This document shows, one piece after another, positions 17,352 through 27,042 of a stretch of DNA of 64,000 nucleotides. The position numbers and the translations under genes were made by a program. Where the stretch lies: contig NZ_LMHW01000016.1 of NCBI RefSeq assembly GCF_001428525.1, forward strand, positions 279,911 to 343,910, given 5' to 3'. How positions within the stretch are numbered: the stretch's first letter is position 1; every line of letters begins with the position of its first letter. Source of the stretch: Flavobacterium sp. Root186. Its GTDB lineage: Bacteria > Bacteroidota > Bacteroidia > Flavobacteriales > Flavobacteriaceae. Under the pieces are notes generated by a model. That model saw nothing but the letters and a program-made list of their open reading frames with translations. It was not told the origin of the DNA and ran no database searches.

Positions 17352-19508
17352 TTATTTTACTGTTATCTTTTTATTTAAAAGAATATTATCAGATGCACTT
17401 CCTATTTGAATTTCTAAACTATTATTTTCTAGTTCAAATTGCTGCTTTGCTGTGTTCCAATATTCTATATCTTTAGCTTTCAAAGTCAAAGAAACATTTT
17501 TAGTTTCTCCGGCTTTAAAACAAACTCTCTGAAATGCTTTCAGTTCTTTTTCAGGACGTTCTACCTTCGACTGCAATTGTTTTACATACAATTGAATTAC
17601 CTCATCGCCGTCTTTCGTTCCGGTATTAGTAACTGAAACTGTAATTTTTAGTTCTCCATTTTTCCCAATGGTTTCTGAATTACTTTCAATTGAATTGTAT
17701 TTAAAAGTCGTATAACTTAACCCGTAACCAAAAGCATATAATGGTTTTTCTTTGAAATACATATAAGTTCTTCCATTTCGGATATTATAATCTAATAATT
17801 CAGGTAAATCAGAAATGTCTTTTACCCAAGTTTGAGTCAAACGACCTGCAGGATTATAGTCTCCAAATAAAACATCAGCCAAAGCTGTTCCCGTTTCCTG
17901 ACTATTTTGTGCCATGTGAACTATTGCCGGCACGTGTTCTTGTGTCCAATTTATAGCGTATGGAAAACTGCTGATTAAAGCAACAACAGTTTTAGGATTA
18001 GCCTGATACACTACTTTTATCAAATCTTCCTGCTCTAAAGTCAGCGATTGGCGATCGACAGATTCTTTACCTTCGCTTGGAACGGGACAATTTGCCCAGC
18101 CCGCGTTACAAACCGGATGATTCCCGACAATTACAATTACAGCATCTGCTTTTTTGGCAATTGCAGCCGCGTTACCATCAATGTTATTTTTGGCATAAAG
18201 AATTTCAACATTGCTTCCTAACTTATTTTTAATTCCCTGTAAAGGTGTAATAGTGTAAGGAGGTGTTCCACTGTACCAATCCAAAAGCACTTCATCGGCA
18301 CGAGGTCCGATTACAGCAATTGTTTTTACTTTTTCTTTTTGTAAAGGCAGTAAACCAATATTATTTTTCAGCAGCACAATAGATTTTTGAGTTGCTTCTA
18401 AAGCTATTTTTTTATGCGCATCTGTTTTCCAAGGATCGATGGTGTCTTTTTCTATTCCGATTTTTGCATATGGATTTTCATCTGAAACATCCAGCATTCC
18501 CAATTGAATCATGACTCTATAGTTGCCACGAATAACAATGTCGATGTCTTTTTCTTTTAAATATCCATGCGAAAGCGCTCCATAAACCGCTTCTGTATAT
18601 TCATCCAAAAACTGATTAATTCCTGCTTTGATAGCTGCTGCGGCTCCAAGGTATTTGTCAGCATAATATTTATGATCTGAAAGCAGCAGTTTAAATGCGC
18701 CGCCATCAGTACAAATAATTCCGTTTTGTCCCCATTCTTTTTGAGTAATATTTTTCAGCATCGGATGAACCATTGCGGGAATTCCGTTTACTTTATTATA
18801 AGCTGCCATATAAGCACGGGAACCGCCTTCAACAACTCCCATTTGAAAGGGCAAAGCATAATATTCGCGCCAAAGTCTTTCGTCAAAATCAGACGAAGTG
18901 TATGTTCTGCCATCTTCATTGCTATTAGCTAGAAAGTGTTTCATTAACGAAGCCGTCTGCCAATATTTTGGATTATTTCCCTGCAGTCCTTTTACAAAAG
19001 CAACCGTCATCGTTCCGTTAAAAAAAGCATCTTCTCCATAACTTTCTTCAGTACGACCCCAACGCGGGTCTCTCGCTATATCTGCATTTGGAGCACGAAC
19101 GACCAATCCACCGCGGTGGTATTTTTGAAAAGCATATCGCGTTTCGTAACCTTCAACATTTGCCACTTTCTGAAGCAAATCAACATCCCACGTTTCTCCC
19201 AAACCATAAGCCTGAGGAAAAGTTGTAGTTGTTACGGGTTGTTTATTTTTTCCTCCCCATTCTCCAGGTCCTCCCAAAGCCAAACCGTGCAATCCTTCTA
19301 CATGACCCGTACCTATAACACCTAATCTTTTAATTGATGGATTAGTACTTAAGGCCTGTACTTTTTCATCAAGTGTCATCAGAGACAATAAATTATCAAT
19401 ACGCTTTTCGGTATCTAATTTAGAATCCTGAAAGGGATATTGCTTTTGCTGTGACAACACCAAATTAATAAACAAAAGAAAAATGATATGCAGAATGAGG
19501 TTTTTCAT
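17352..19508 (-). CDS. GH3-family glycosidase, beta-xylosidase/arabinosidase branch
   Basis: The 718-residue protein has a signal peptide (to about residue 19, INLVLS-Q) and no lipobox. The GH3 barrel has HVEGLHGLALGG (69-80), APNADIARDPRWGRTEESYGE (139-159), MKHFLANSNED (189-199; Lys190, His191) and nucleophile Asp268 in GIICTDGGAF. The sandwich and fibronectin-like domains follow (YAFGYGLSYTTF). The RDPRWGRTEESYGED segment and TDGGA (rather than SDW) place it in the beta-xylosidase-like branch, unlike the GH3 at 13480. Together with the GH39 it may trim xylose- or arabinose-containing side chains. Exact activity is inferred only. Confidence 0.9.
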   Translation of the reverse strand: MKNLILHIIFLLFINLVLSQQKQYPFQDSKLDTEKRIDNLLSLMTLDEKVQALSTNPSIKRLGVIGTGHVEGLHGLALGGPGEWGGKNKQPVTTTTFPQAYGLGETWDVDLLQKVANVEGYETRYAFQKYHRGGLVVRAPNADIARDPRWGRTEESYGEDAFFNGTMTVAFVKGLQGNNPKYWQTASLMKHFLANSNEDGRTYTSSDFDERLWREYYALPFQMGVVEGGSRAYMAAYNKVNGIPAMVHPMLKNITQKEWGQNGIICTDGGAFKLLLSDHKYYADKYLGAAAAIKAGINQFLDEYTEAVYGALSHGYLKEKDIDIVIRGNYRVMIQLGMLDVSDENPYAKIGIEKDTIDPWKTDAHKKIALEATQKSIVLLKNNIGLLPLQKEKVKTIAVIGPRADEVLLDWYSGTPPYTITPLQGIKNKLGSNVEILYAKNNIDGNAAAIAKKADAVIVIVGNHPVCNAGWANCPVPSEGKESVDRQSLTLEQEDLIKVVYQANPKTVVALISSFPYAINWTQEHVPAIVHMAQNSQETGTALADVLFGDYNPAGRLTQTWVKDISDLPELLDYNIRNGRTYMYFKEKPLYAFGYGLSYTTFKYNSIESNSETIGKNGELKITVSVTNTGTKDGDEVIQLYVKQLQSKVERPEKELKAFQRVCFKAGETKNVSLTLKAKDIEYWNTAKQQFELENNSLEIQIGSASDNILLNKKITVK

Positions 19509-19539
19509 TTAAAAGAATTGTGGTTTGGTCTGTCTACAT

Positions 19540-21546
19540 TTATAATTTTTTAAATCTTATCGCCGTTCCGCCAGCTCCGCCTAAATGTAATTTTAGTAAA
19601 TCTGAAGCCTTTACTGTTTTCTTTGAAATCGCTACTGCTTCCGGATTGTGTTTTTGGTCTGTTCCTTCGGCGTCAGCATAAATCTGAGCTTCGTAAGTAG
19701 CAGTGGCATCTAAGAATGAAAGTGAAATTTCAAGATCTCTTGGGTTTTCATTTGTGATACTTCCTAAAAACCAATCGGCACTGTTTCTGTCTTTACGGGC
19801 TGTTGTAATGTATTGACCAATTTCTCCATTCAACACTTTTGTATCTTCCCAATCTGTCGGAACGTCTTTCAAAAATTGTAATGCTGGTTTTCCTTCATAA
19901 TTTTCAGGAAGATCGGCAAGCATTTGAATTGGAGAATATGTTGTTACATAAATCGCCAATTGCTGCCCCACTGTTCCCTGAATTCTTTTTCCCGGATAAC
20001 CTTGTTTTACCTCAACATCAAAAATTCCCGGTGTAAAATCCATCGGTCCGGAAAGTAATCTTGTAAATGGAATGATGCTTAAATGATTTGGCGGATTTCC
20101 TTCACTCCATGCGTTATATTCTTGTCCGCGTGCCGCTTCTCTTGAAACCATATTTGGATAAGTTCTGCGTTCTCCGGTATCTTTTATTGATTCGTGATAC
20201 AAAACGGCTAAATCGTATTGTGCTGCTTTTTCTAAAATATATCTGAAATAATTTACTCCAAACTGTCCAAAGTGCATTTCTTTCATGTTTAATTTAGAAC
20301 CTACATGGCCAATCTTTACGGTATGAATTCCGAGTTTTTTGTATAATGCAAAACCTTCATCAACTTGTTTTAAATAGTTAATAAGATTTGAACCTGTTTC
20401 ATGATAACCAATTAATTCAATATTCTTTTTCTTTCCGTATTCGACTACTTTTTCTAAATCAAAATTGTCTGCATTTTTCGTAAAACTGAACATGTGCATT
20501 CGGTTTTCATACCAGCCCGGAGTCCAGCCTTTGTTCCAGCCTTCTATCAATAAATGATGGAAACCTTCTTTTGCAGTAAAATCCATATATTCTTCGGCGT
20601 GTTTTGTGGTTGCGCCTTGTTTGTCACTTTCCCAGAAAGTATATTTCCCGATGTGCATTCCCCACCAAATTCCTAAATATTTATAGGGTTTAAAATAGCT
20701 GTTTGTATTTTTTAATTTGTTTGGCTCGTTTAGATTTAAAATCAAATAAGACGTAATTAAATCGGTTGGTTTTTCACCAATCTGAATGGTTCTCCAAGAT
20801 GAAGTAAAAGTGTCTTTTACACGAACTTTTACACCATCTGACCAAGGCACAAGATCTGTTTTTAATTGTGTTCCAACATTGTTTACCAAAGTTGTACTCG
20901 CATAATCAATCAAATTGGCTTCGTGAAAACTCAATGCTAATCCGCTTTTGCTTTCGATTGTCAGTGGCGTTAAAACCGTGTCCAGCTTACTAACCGGCGC
21001 AGCTTCAAATAAATATTCGTCGCGGTTTTCTCTGTTTGCCGGAATCCACCATGCTTTTCCGTCTTCTTTTAAGTTAAAAGTTGTTTTTTCATCCATAATG
21101 AAAATACTGTCTTTTACATTTTGTTTTGGATACACATATCGAAAAGCTACTCCGTCATCGAAAGCACGAAATTGGATTTCTAGTTTACGTTTGTTTCCTG
21201 TTTTTTGCTGTAATTGAACAGAAAGCTGATTGTAATGATTTCTGATGTTTTTCTTTTCTCCCCAAACTTGTTCCCATGTTTCATCAAAAGTGGAATTTTT
21301 TACATTTTTGATTTCGAAATTAGAGCTGAAATCTTCATTTCCTTTCAATAAAAAACCTAAATCCGATGGTGTAATAACTTCCGTTTTTCCGTGCGAAACG
21401 GCATATTTTGGAGCATTTTTTACGAGCTCAAATTTTATTTTATTTTGTCCGTTTGGCGACGCTAGTTCGTAAGCATTTTTATTTTTCTGACTGTATCCAA
21501 TCGAAACGGAAAGGATTAAAGCGGGAAGAATGAGGTAATTTTTCAT
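19540..21546 (-). CDS. GH97-family glycosidase, inverting (alpha-glucosidase-like) type
   Basis: The 668-residue protein has a signal peptide (to residue 19, SIGYS-Q). The N-terminal beta-super-sandwich (SPNGQNKIKFEL) is followed by the barrel (YLGIWWGMHIGKYTFWES, HLLIEGWNKGWTPGWYE) and the family motif YHESIKDTGERRTYPN with Glu452 and REAARGQEYNAW with Glu470. The segment after strand 4 reads HTVKIGHVG (409-416), with Gly413 where retaining GH97 enzymes carry the nucleophile Asp. It is thus the inverting, SusB-like calcium-dependent type. Known inverting GH97s cut alpha-glucosides, which xyloglucan lacks, so its target here is unclear. Confidence 0.9.
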   Translation of the reverse strand: MKNYLILPALILSVSIGYSQKNKNAYELASPNGQNKIKFELVKNAPKYAVSHGKTEVITPSDLGFLLKGNEDFSSNFEIKNVKNSTFDETWEQVWGEKKNIRNHYNQLSVQLQQKTGNKRKLEIQFRAFDDGVAFRYVYPKQNVKDSIFIMDEKTTFNLKEDGKAWWIPANRENRDEYLFEAAPVSKLDTVLTPLTIESKSGLALSFHEANLIDYASTTLVNNVGTQLKTDLVPWSDGVKVRVKDTFTSSWRTIQIGEKPTDLITSYLILNLNEPNKLKNTNSYFKPYKYLGIWWGMHIGKYTFWESDKQGATTKHAEEYMDFTAKEGFHHLLIEGWNKGWTPGWYENRMHMFSFTKNADNFDLEKVVEYGKKKNIELIGYHETGSNLINYLKQVDEGFALYKKLGIHTVKIGHVGSKLNMKEMHFGQFGVNYFRYILEKAAQYDLAVLYHESIKDTGERRTYPNMVSREAARGQEYNAWSEGNPPNHLSIIPFTRLLSGPMDFTPGIFDVEVKQGYPGKRIQGTVGQQLAIYVTTYSPIQMLADLPENYEGKPALQFLKDVPTDWEDTKVLNGEIGQYITTARKDRNSADWFLGSITNENPRDLEISLSFLDATATYEAQIYADAEGTDQKHNPEAVAISKKTVKASDLLKLHLGGAGGTAIRFKKL

Positions 21547-21988
21547 GATATTTTTTCTTAATTCATTTTTAATAAATCGGGTGTTGCTTGTGCTTTCACC
21601 CGATTTAGAAACTCAACAAAAACTTATTTTTATCCTGTTTGGATTATTTTTTTGCCACGAATTCCACGAATTATCGCGAATTTAATTGTGACTGTTTTTT
21701 GCCACAGATTAAAAGATTCTAAATGATTTCTTTATTTTCTGTGGGTTTATTTTTTCTCGCAGATTTAGCAGATCATGCAGATTTTTAATTTTTAATTCTT
21801 TATCCCGTAGGGATTTCATGTCGGTAGAAAAACAGAAAACCGGTTTTAATGTCCCGTCAGGGACTACATGTTCTTCTTTTGTGTATTCCCTAACGGGAAA
21901 AATGACTACATTGGTAGATATTGCTACCGACATGAAATCCCTACGGGATAAAAATCACTCAATTTAATTCTTTTAATTAGCAACTTTT
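21547..21988. other. 442-base gap between GH97 and GH31 genes
   Basis: This is the largest internal gap of the locus. It contains homopolymer-rich sequence with repeated words (TTTTTGCCAC at about 21650 and 21690) and then a large inverted repeat (21801-21950). The short open frame over 21709-21933 coincides with the repeat and is not regarded as a gene. Confidence 0.6.
21801..21950. repeat. 150-bp palindromic element with 27-bp perfect terminal arms
   Basis: The left arm (21801-21827, starting TATCCCGTAGGGATTTCATG) is perfectly complementary to the right arm (21924-21950). Between them are further short palindromes (GTCCCGTCAGGGAC at about 21851; TTCCCTAACGGGAA at about 21887). It looks like a REP/MITE-type element. 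It lies 3' of GH31 on the minus strand and would sit in the polycistronic transcript. Confidence 0.75.
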
Positions 21989-24388
21989 TTATTTCACCCA
22001 CTCTGTTTTTAGAGTCGTTTTTCCTTTTAATGGGTTTGATGTTACGTCAAAATTGTTTCCGCTTTTGGTCACTTTTATTTCTTGTACTGCATCGCCGTCC
22101 GGTAAAAATATTTTGGCTGTAGCCGAAGTAGTTTTATCGCTTGCATATACTTTTAGTGTTAATTTGCTCCAATCCATGTCTTTTGTAGATTGTGCTAAAC
22201 CAATGTGAGGAATTGCAGTTCCATCTTTTACCAAAACTACGATTGGCACTTCTCCGGCTTTAATTTTATGCCAGCCAGACTGGTACACTTTTTTAGTTTG
22301 GTAATCAATCCATGTTCCTTCCGGAAGATAAACGTCTCTTTCTGTTACTTCTTCAAAAAGTGGTGCTACCAAAATACTTGATCCAAATAAATATTCATTA
22401 TCGACTAACCAGGCTCCCGGATCATTTGGATATTCTACAAATAAAGCACGCATCATTGGTAATCCTTTTTGAGAACTTTCTTTCGCCTGAGCGTAGATAT
22501 ACGGCATTAATTCGTAACGCATATTATCTGCTTTTCTAAATCCTTCCAGAAAATCTTTGCTGTATAACCAAGGTTCGCGCGGAGGCTCTCCGTGGCTTCT
22601 TACGTGTGATGTAAACATCCCGAATGGTGCCCATCTTCTGTATAAATTCTCTGGTGATTTTGTTGCAAATCCCCCAACATCATGACTCCAGAAACTGAAT
22701 CCGCTTAGGCCTAATGAAAGTCCGCCACGTAATTCTGCCGACATTGCTCCGTTTGAAGTTTCGGCATCTCCTCCCCAATGTAAAGGGTAACGCTGAGATC
22801 CTGCCCAAGTACTTCTCGCCCAGATTAAAGTATAGCCTTTTTCTTTCTGCGTAATTTCGGCAACGGCTTTATTATATCGTAACGGATATAAATTGTGTTC
22901 GTAAAATCCTGTTCTTCCAGAATGGTAAATGCCGTCCGGCGGAGCAGCTTCTCCAAAATCAACTTTGAAAACCGAAACACCTTCGTCAAATAATTTCTTC
23001 AATTTTGCCTGATACCAGGTTACTGTTTCAGGATTTGAGAAATCTAAAACAGCATCTTCATACGGTAGATTTCCTTTTCTGTCTCTTACTGCAAGGTTTT
23101 TATCCATGATTTCAGGGAACAAAGTATTCTTTGGTGTAAAATAAGGTAACTGCCATAAACACACATGAAAACCATCTTCTTTTAAATCAGACATCATTTT
23201 TGTGGCATCCGGAAAACGTGCTTTTGCAAACTCGTAATTGTTTCTCCAGTCTACATCAAACCAGCCTGTGTCAAAATGAATCACATCTGTTGGGATTTTG
23301 TATTTGCGTAAATCTTTTGCTACTTCTCTTCCTTCTTTTTCAGAGAAATAAGTAATTCGGCTCATCCAAAAACCGAATGACCAAAGCGGCGGCATAGCCG
23401 CTTTTCCGGTTAAATTGGTATATTGATCTAAAACGTCTTTTGGTTCTCCAATGAAGAAAAACAAATCGGCTTCGTCATCGCCAATGTACATTTCGTTGGC
23501 ACTTCCAAAGTATTTTCCAAAGTCAACTGTAATTGGTGTTGAATGATGCATGAAAACTCCGTAACCGCGGCTGCTCATGTAAAACGGAATTGGTTTGTAC
23601 ATCGTTTCATTTTGGATTCCGTTGGCGTCATCCGTCCATAAAACTACTTTTTGACCACGTTTGTTGAATTGTGTGAATGATTCTCCACAGCCAAATATTT
23701 TTTCGTCTGGTTCTAAGCTGAAAGCTGCGCCCATACTTCTGGAATAATCGCTGTTTCTGCGAACGTACGAAAACGGAAGTGTTGGTGTATAAGTGTTTTT
23801 AAAATCGGTATCATGAAGTGTACTGGTCAGCAATTTTCCGTTTTCATCGTAAATTTTTACGTGCCAAGGTTTTGTCAAAATTTCAACAACGCCATGTTTG
23901 CTGGTGTATTTGTGACCGCCTTCTATTTTAGAATATTTCCATAATTCCGGGTGATTTGGCGCAACGCCGTCCACTAACATTAAAGATTCTTTTTGTGGAT
24001 GAAACTGCGGTCCCGAAGTAGTTTTTATTCTGATCGTTCTATCGGAAACAAACTGAATTTCGAATGGCAATTCTGGCGAAACTTCGTATTCTGTTGTTGG
24101 AAATTCGTTTGCTTTTTCTACATCAGGTTTCATCATCATATTGTTGAAAGCCTGACGTGTTTTGTAATTGTATCGCAAATATTTTATAGTTCCTTTTCCT
24201 GTTGCGGGATCAAAAGAAGCTAGTTCATCGGCAAAATAAAAGGTGTTCAGGTAATTCTGAAAATCTTTGCTGATGTCTATTGGAGCGTTTAACACATCTG
24301 CATTTTGGATTTGTGCCGATGCTTTTGGCGTAAGCAGAAATCCAAACATACAGATTGAAAACAAAGTGGTTAGTTGTGCGTTTTTCAT
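21989..24388 (-). CDS. GH31 alpha-xylosidase
   Basis: The 799-residue protein has a signal peptide (to about residue 25, PKASAQ). The N-terminal beta-domain (IFGCGESFTQFNKRGQ, 231-246) precedes the barrel (PPLWSFGFWMSRITYFSE) with nucleophile Asp477 in VFKVDFGEA and acid/base Asp541 in PLHWGGDAETSN. KVDFGE and ARSTWAGSQRYPLHWGGD are close to the YicI / xyloglucan alpha-xylosidase type rather than alpha-glucosidases (which have WxDMNE). It should release the non-reducing-end alpha-1,6-xylose from xyloglucan oligosaccharides. No PA14 insert is evident, unlike some xyloglucan-specific GH31s. Confidence 0.93.
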   Translation of the reverse strand: MKNAQLTTLFSICMFGFLLTPKASAQIQNADVLNAPIDISKDFQNYLNTFYFADELASFDPATGKGTIKYLRYNYKTRQAFNNMMMKPDVEKANEFPTTEYEVSPELPFEIQFVSDRTIRIKTTSGPQFHPQKESLMLVDGVAPNHPELWKYSKIEGGHKYTSKHGVVEILTKPWHVKIYDENGKLLTSTLHDTDFKNTYTPTLPFSYVRRNSDYSRSMGAAFSLEPDEKIFGCGESFTQFNKRGQKVVLWTDDANGIQNETMYKPIPFYMSSRGYGVFMHHSTPITVDFGKYFGSANEMYIGDDEADLFFFIGEPKDVLDQYTNLTGKAAMPPLWSFGFWMSRITYFSEKEGREVAKDLRKYKIPTDVIHFDTGWFDVDWRNNYEFAKARFPDATKMMSDLKEDGFHVCLWQLPYFTPKNTLFPEIMDKNLAVRDRKGNLPYEDAVLDFSNPETVTWYQAKLKKLFDEGVSVFKVDFGEAAPPDGIYHSGRTGFYEHNLYPLRYNKAVAEITQKEKGYTLIWARSTWAGSQRYPLHWGGDAETSNGAMSAELRGGLSLGLSGFSFWSHDVGGFATKSPENLYRRWAPFGMFTSHVRSHGEPPREPWLYSKDFLEGFRKADNMRYELMPYIYAQAKESSQKGLPMMRALFVEYPNDPGAWLVDNEYLFGSSILVAPLFEEVTERDVYLPEGTWIDYQTKKVYQSGWHKIKAGEVPIVVLVKDGTAIPHIGLAQSTKDMDWSKLTLKVYASDKTTSATAKIFLPDGDAVQEIKVTKSGNNFDVTSNPLKGKTTLKTEWVK

Positions 24389-24416
24389 TGGTTGATAATT
24401 CTAGATGTTAGTTCTC

Positions 24417-24511
24417 CTGCAAGGTTCCAAAACCTTATAGGTTTATATTTTTTCTTCTATTTAAAATCTAATTATACATTTCATCCTGCAAGGTTTTTCA
24501 AACCTTGCAGG
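24417..24511. repeat. CCTGCAAGGTTT palindromes between GH31 and GH2 genes
   Basis: A hairpin with perfect 12-bp arms CCTGCAAGGTTT / AAACCTTGCAGG (24485-24511) and a diverged copy CCTGCAAGGTT ... AACCTTATAGG (24417-24442). This is a recurrent flavobacterial intergenic word. Confidence 0.65.
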
Positions 24512-24529
24512 AACATTGACGTTGTATTA

Positions 24530-27016
24530 TTATTCTGTTGTGATTACGATTGTTGCGGGTTTTAATCCGTTTGCTTTTGCTGTTAATTCGAGTCTTCCTG
24601 TTTTATCTCCAGATTGTACAATTACCAAACATTTTCCAGCCAAAGCAGTATGTTTATTTCCTTTATACGATTCGTGACTTACTGGATCTCCGCTGCAAAC
24701 GCCAACAATTTTTCCGTTTCCTTTTAGAGAGAAATTGATTTCGTTATTAGCATTCGGAACCAAAGTGCCTTTATCATCTAAAATATCAACAGTCACAAAA
24801 GACAAATCATTTTTATCTGCTTTGATTGTACTTCTGTCTGCGGTTAGTTTTAGCTGCGATGGATTTCCTGCTGTTTTGATTTCTTTTTCTAAAACTGTTT
24901 TTCCGTTTTTACGAGAAACTGCTTTTAGTGTTCCGGCTTGAAAAGGAATTCTCCACATTACGTGTAAATCATCTCCTTTTTTACTTCTTTTTCCAACTGA
25001 TTTTCCGTTTACGTAAAGTTCAACCTCATCGGCTTTATTGTAGTATGCCCAAACGTCAACAGTCTGTCCGGCTTTCCAATTCCAATGTGGGAAGATGTGA
25101 AGAACCGTTTTATCTGTCCATTCACTTTGGTACATATAATAAACGTCTTTCGGGAAACCGGCTAGATCGACAATTCCGAAATACGAACTGATTGACGGCC
25201 ATTCATAAGGTGTTGGTTCTCCGATATAATCAAAACCGGTCCAGATGTACATTCCAGAAAGGAAATCGTGTTTTTTAATGACTTTCCAGGTTGCTTCGTG
25301 CGTTGAACCCCAAGGCGCCTGAACCTGATCGTATGCAGAAACAGTGTTTCCGGGATTTCCTCCTGTAAATTTAAGATCCCATCTTACGGGCCATTTTTTT
25401 ATGGTATCTGAAACAGTATCATAATAACCACGCGTTTGTAAACCTGAAGTTGTTTCTGTTGCAATGAAAGGTTTGTTTGGAAAATTCTTTTGATGATATT
25501 CATACGTTTGATGCGCATAATTATATCCGATAAGATCTAAAATACCAGATTTTGCAATGGCATTAAATTGAACATTCTTTTTTTCGAATTGTAATGTTAC
25601 TGCATCAATATTCATATTTACCGGCGGATTCATAGCGGCGGTAATTGGCCGTGTTCCATCCGTTTTTCTTACTATTGCTGCCAATTCTTTGGCAATTTCA
25701 ATACCAGTTTCATTCCATTGTTCCGGAATTTCGTTTCCTATACTCCATATAAAAATGCTTGGATGGTTTCGGTCGCGACGTAATTGATCAACTAAATCTT
25801 TTCTGTGCCATTTGTCCCAGTCATTTGCATAATCGTATTTGGTTTTGTTTTGTTTCCACATGTCAAAAGCTTCATCCATTACAATGAAACCCATTTTATC
25901 ACATAAATCTAAAAGTTCCGGAGCTGGTGGATTATGAGAAGTTCTGATTCCGTTTACGCCCATTTCTTTCAGGATTTCTAACTGACGTTCGATTGCGCGT
26001 GTATTGATTGCAGAACCTAATGGGCCTAAATCATGATGCATGCAGACTCCTTTTATTTTTACTTGTTTTCCGTTTAAAATAAAGCCTTTGTTCAAATCAA
26101 ATTTAAAATCTCTGATTCCGAAATTGGTTTTGTATTGATCTACGATTTTATCATCAACCAAAATTTCGGTAACTGCTGTATATAATTCCGGTTTTTCAAC
26201 TGACCATAAAACTGGCGATTCAACTTCCGCTTGCGCAGTTAAAAATGTGCCGCTTTTTGGAGTAAGTGTTATATATTGGGTAACTGATGTTACTTCTGTA
26301 TCTTCTTTATAAATAGTAGTTATTAATTTTACTTTTTTTGATTCTGAATGCTCGTTCTGAATTCGGTTTTCAATATTTACAGAAGCTTTTTCGGCAGTAA
26401 CTTTTGGAGTTGTTACATAAGTTCCCCAATGTTCAACGTGTAATTTATCTGTAGTTTCTAACCAGACATTTCTAAAAATTCCTGATCCCGAATACCAGCG
26501 TGAGTTGGGTTGTTTTGAATTGTCAACCTTTACAATTATTTCGTTGGTTTTTTCTCCGAAATTTAAGTATTGTGAAAGTTCATATTGAAAGCCAATATAT
26601 CCGTTTGGACGTTTTCCTAAATAATGTCCGTTTATCCAGACTTCACTGTTTTTATAAACGCCATCAAAGGTGATTGATATTTTTTTATTTATATCTTCAG
26701 GTGAAATTTTAAATGTTTTTTTATACCATCCTAAACCTCCTGTTAATGATCCTCCCCCATATCCTGCTGGGCTTTTTTCATCAAATTTACCTTCGATGCT
26801 CCAATCGTGAGGAAGATCTAAAGTTCTCCATTTGGTTGAAGTTCCAATTGTGTCTTTATCTATTATACTATCATTTAAAAGAAAACTCCAGTCCGCATTA
26901 AAAGAAATTTTTCGGTTTGCAAAAGCATCTTCTTTTTTACTGCAGGAACTTAATAAAAACATCGCAGAAAAAATCAGTAGCGAAAGTCTCATTAGATATT
27001 TACATTTGGTTTTCAT
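24530..27016 (-). CDS. GH2 beta-galactosidase-like lipoprotein
   Basis: The 828-residue protein has a lipobox (MFLLSSC, Cys25). Domain order is jelly-roll (35-205, LDLPHDWSIEG, GVYKNSEVWINGHYLGKRPNGY), Ig-like domain, then a (beta/alpha)8 barrel with acid/base Glu429 in WSIGNEIPEQW and nucleophile Glu521 in FIATETTSG, and C-terminal Ig-like domains (FPHWNWKAGQTVDVWAYYN, VELYVNGKSVGKR). It fits exo-beta-galactosidases of xyloglucan loci (BoGH2A), which remove the beta-1,2-galactose of L side chains. Promoter-like and operator-like sequences lie just upstream (27043-27089), so it may also be transcribed separately. Confidence 0.92.
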   Translation of the reverse strand: MKTKCKYLMRLSLLIFSAMFLLSSCSKKEDAFANRKISFNADWSFLLNDSIIDKDTIGTSTKWRTLDLPHDWSIEGKFDEKSPAGYGGGSLTGGLGWYKKTFKISPEDINKKISITFDGVYKNSEVWINGHYLGKRPNGYIGFQYELSQYLNFGEKTNEIIVKVDNSKQPNSRWYSGSGIFRNVWLETTDKLHVEHWGTYVTTPKVTAEKASVNIENRIQNEHSESKKVKLITTIYKEDTEVTSVTQYITLTPKSGTFLTAQAEVESPVLWSVEKPELYTAVTEILVDDKIVDQYKTNFGIRDFKFDLNKGFILNGKQVKIKGVCMHHDLGPLGSAINTRAIERQLEILKEMGVNGIRTSHNPPAPELLDLCDKMGFIVMDEAFDMWKQNKTKYDYANDWDKWHRKDLVDQLRRDRNHPSIFIWSIGNEIPEQWNETGIEIAKELAAIVRKTDGTRPITAAMNPPVNMNIDAVTLQFEKKNVQFNAIAKSGILDLIGYNYAHQTYEYHQKNFPNKPFIATETTSGLQTRGYYDTVSDTIKKWPVRWDLKFTGGNPGNTVSAYDQVQAPWGSTHEATWKVIKKHDFLSGMYIWTGFDYIGEPTPYEWPSISSYFGIVDLAGFPKDVYYMYQSEWTDKTVLHIFPHWNWKAGQTVDVWAYYNKADEVELYVNGKSVGKRSKKGDDLHVMWRIPFQAGTLKAVSRKNGKTVLEKEIKTAGNPSQLKLTADRSTIKADKNDLSFVTVDILDDKGTLVPNANNEINFSLKGNGKIVGVCSGDPVSHESYKGNKHTALAGKCLVIVQSGDKTGRLELTAKANGLKPATIVITTE

Positions 27017-27042
27017 AGATAGTAGTTTAATGGATTATAAAA

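Noticed and set aside
21709..21933. 74-aa minus-strand frame in the GH97/GH31 gap
   Set aside because: It coincides with the large inverted-repeat element and has no protein-like features or promoter.
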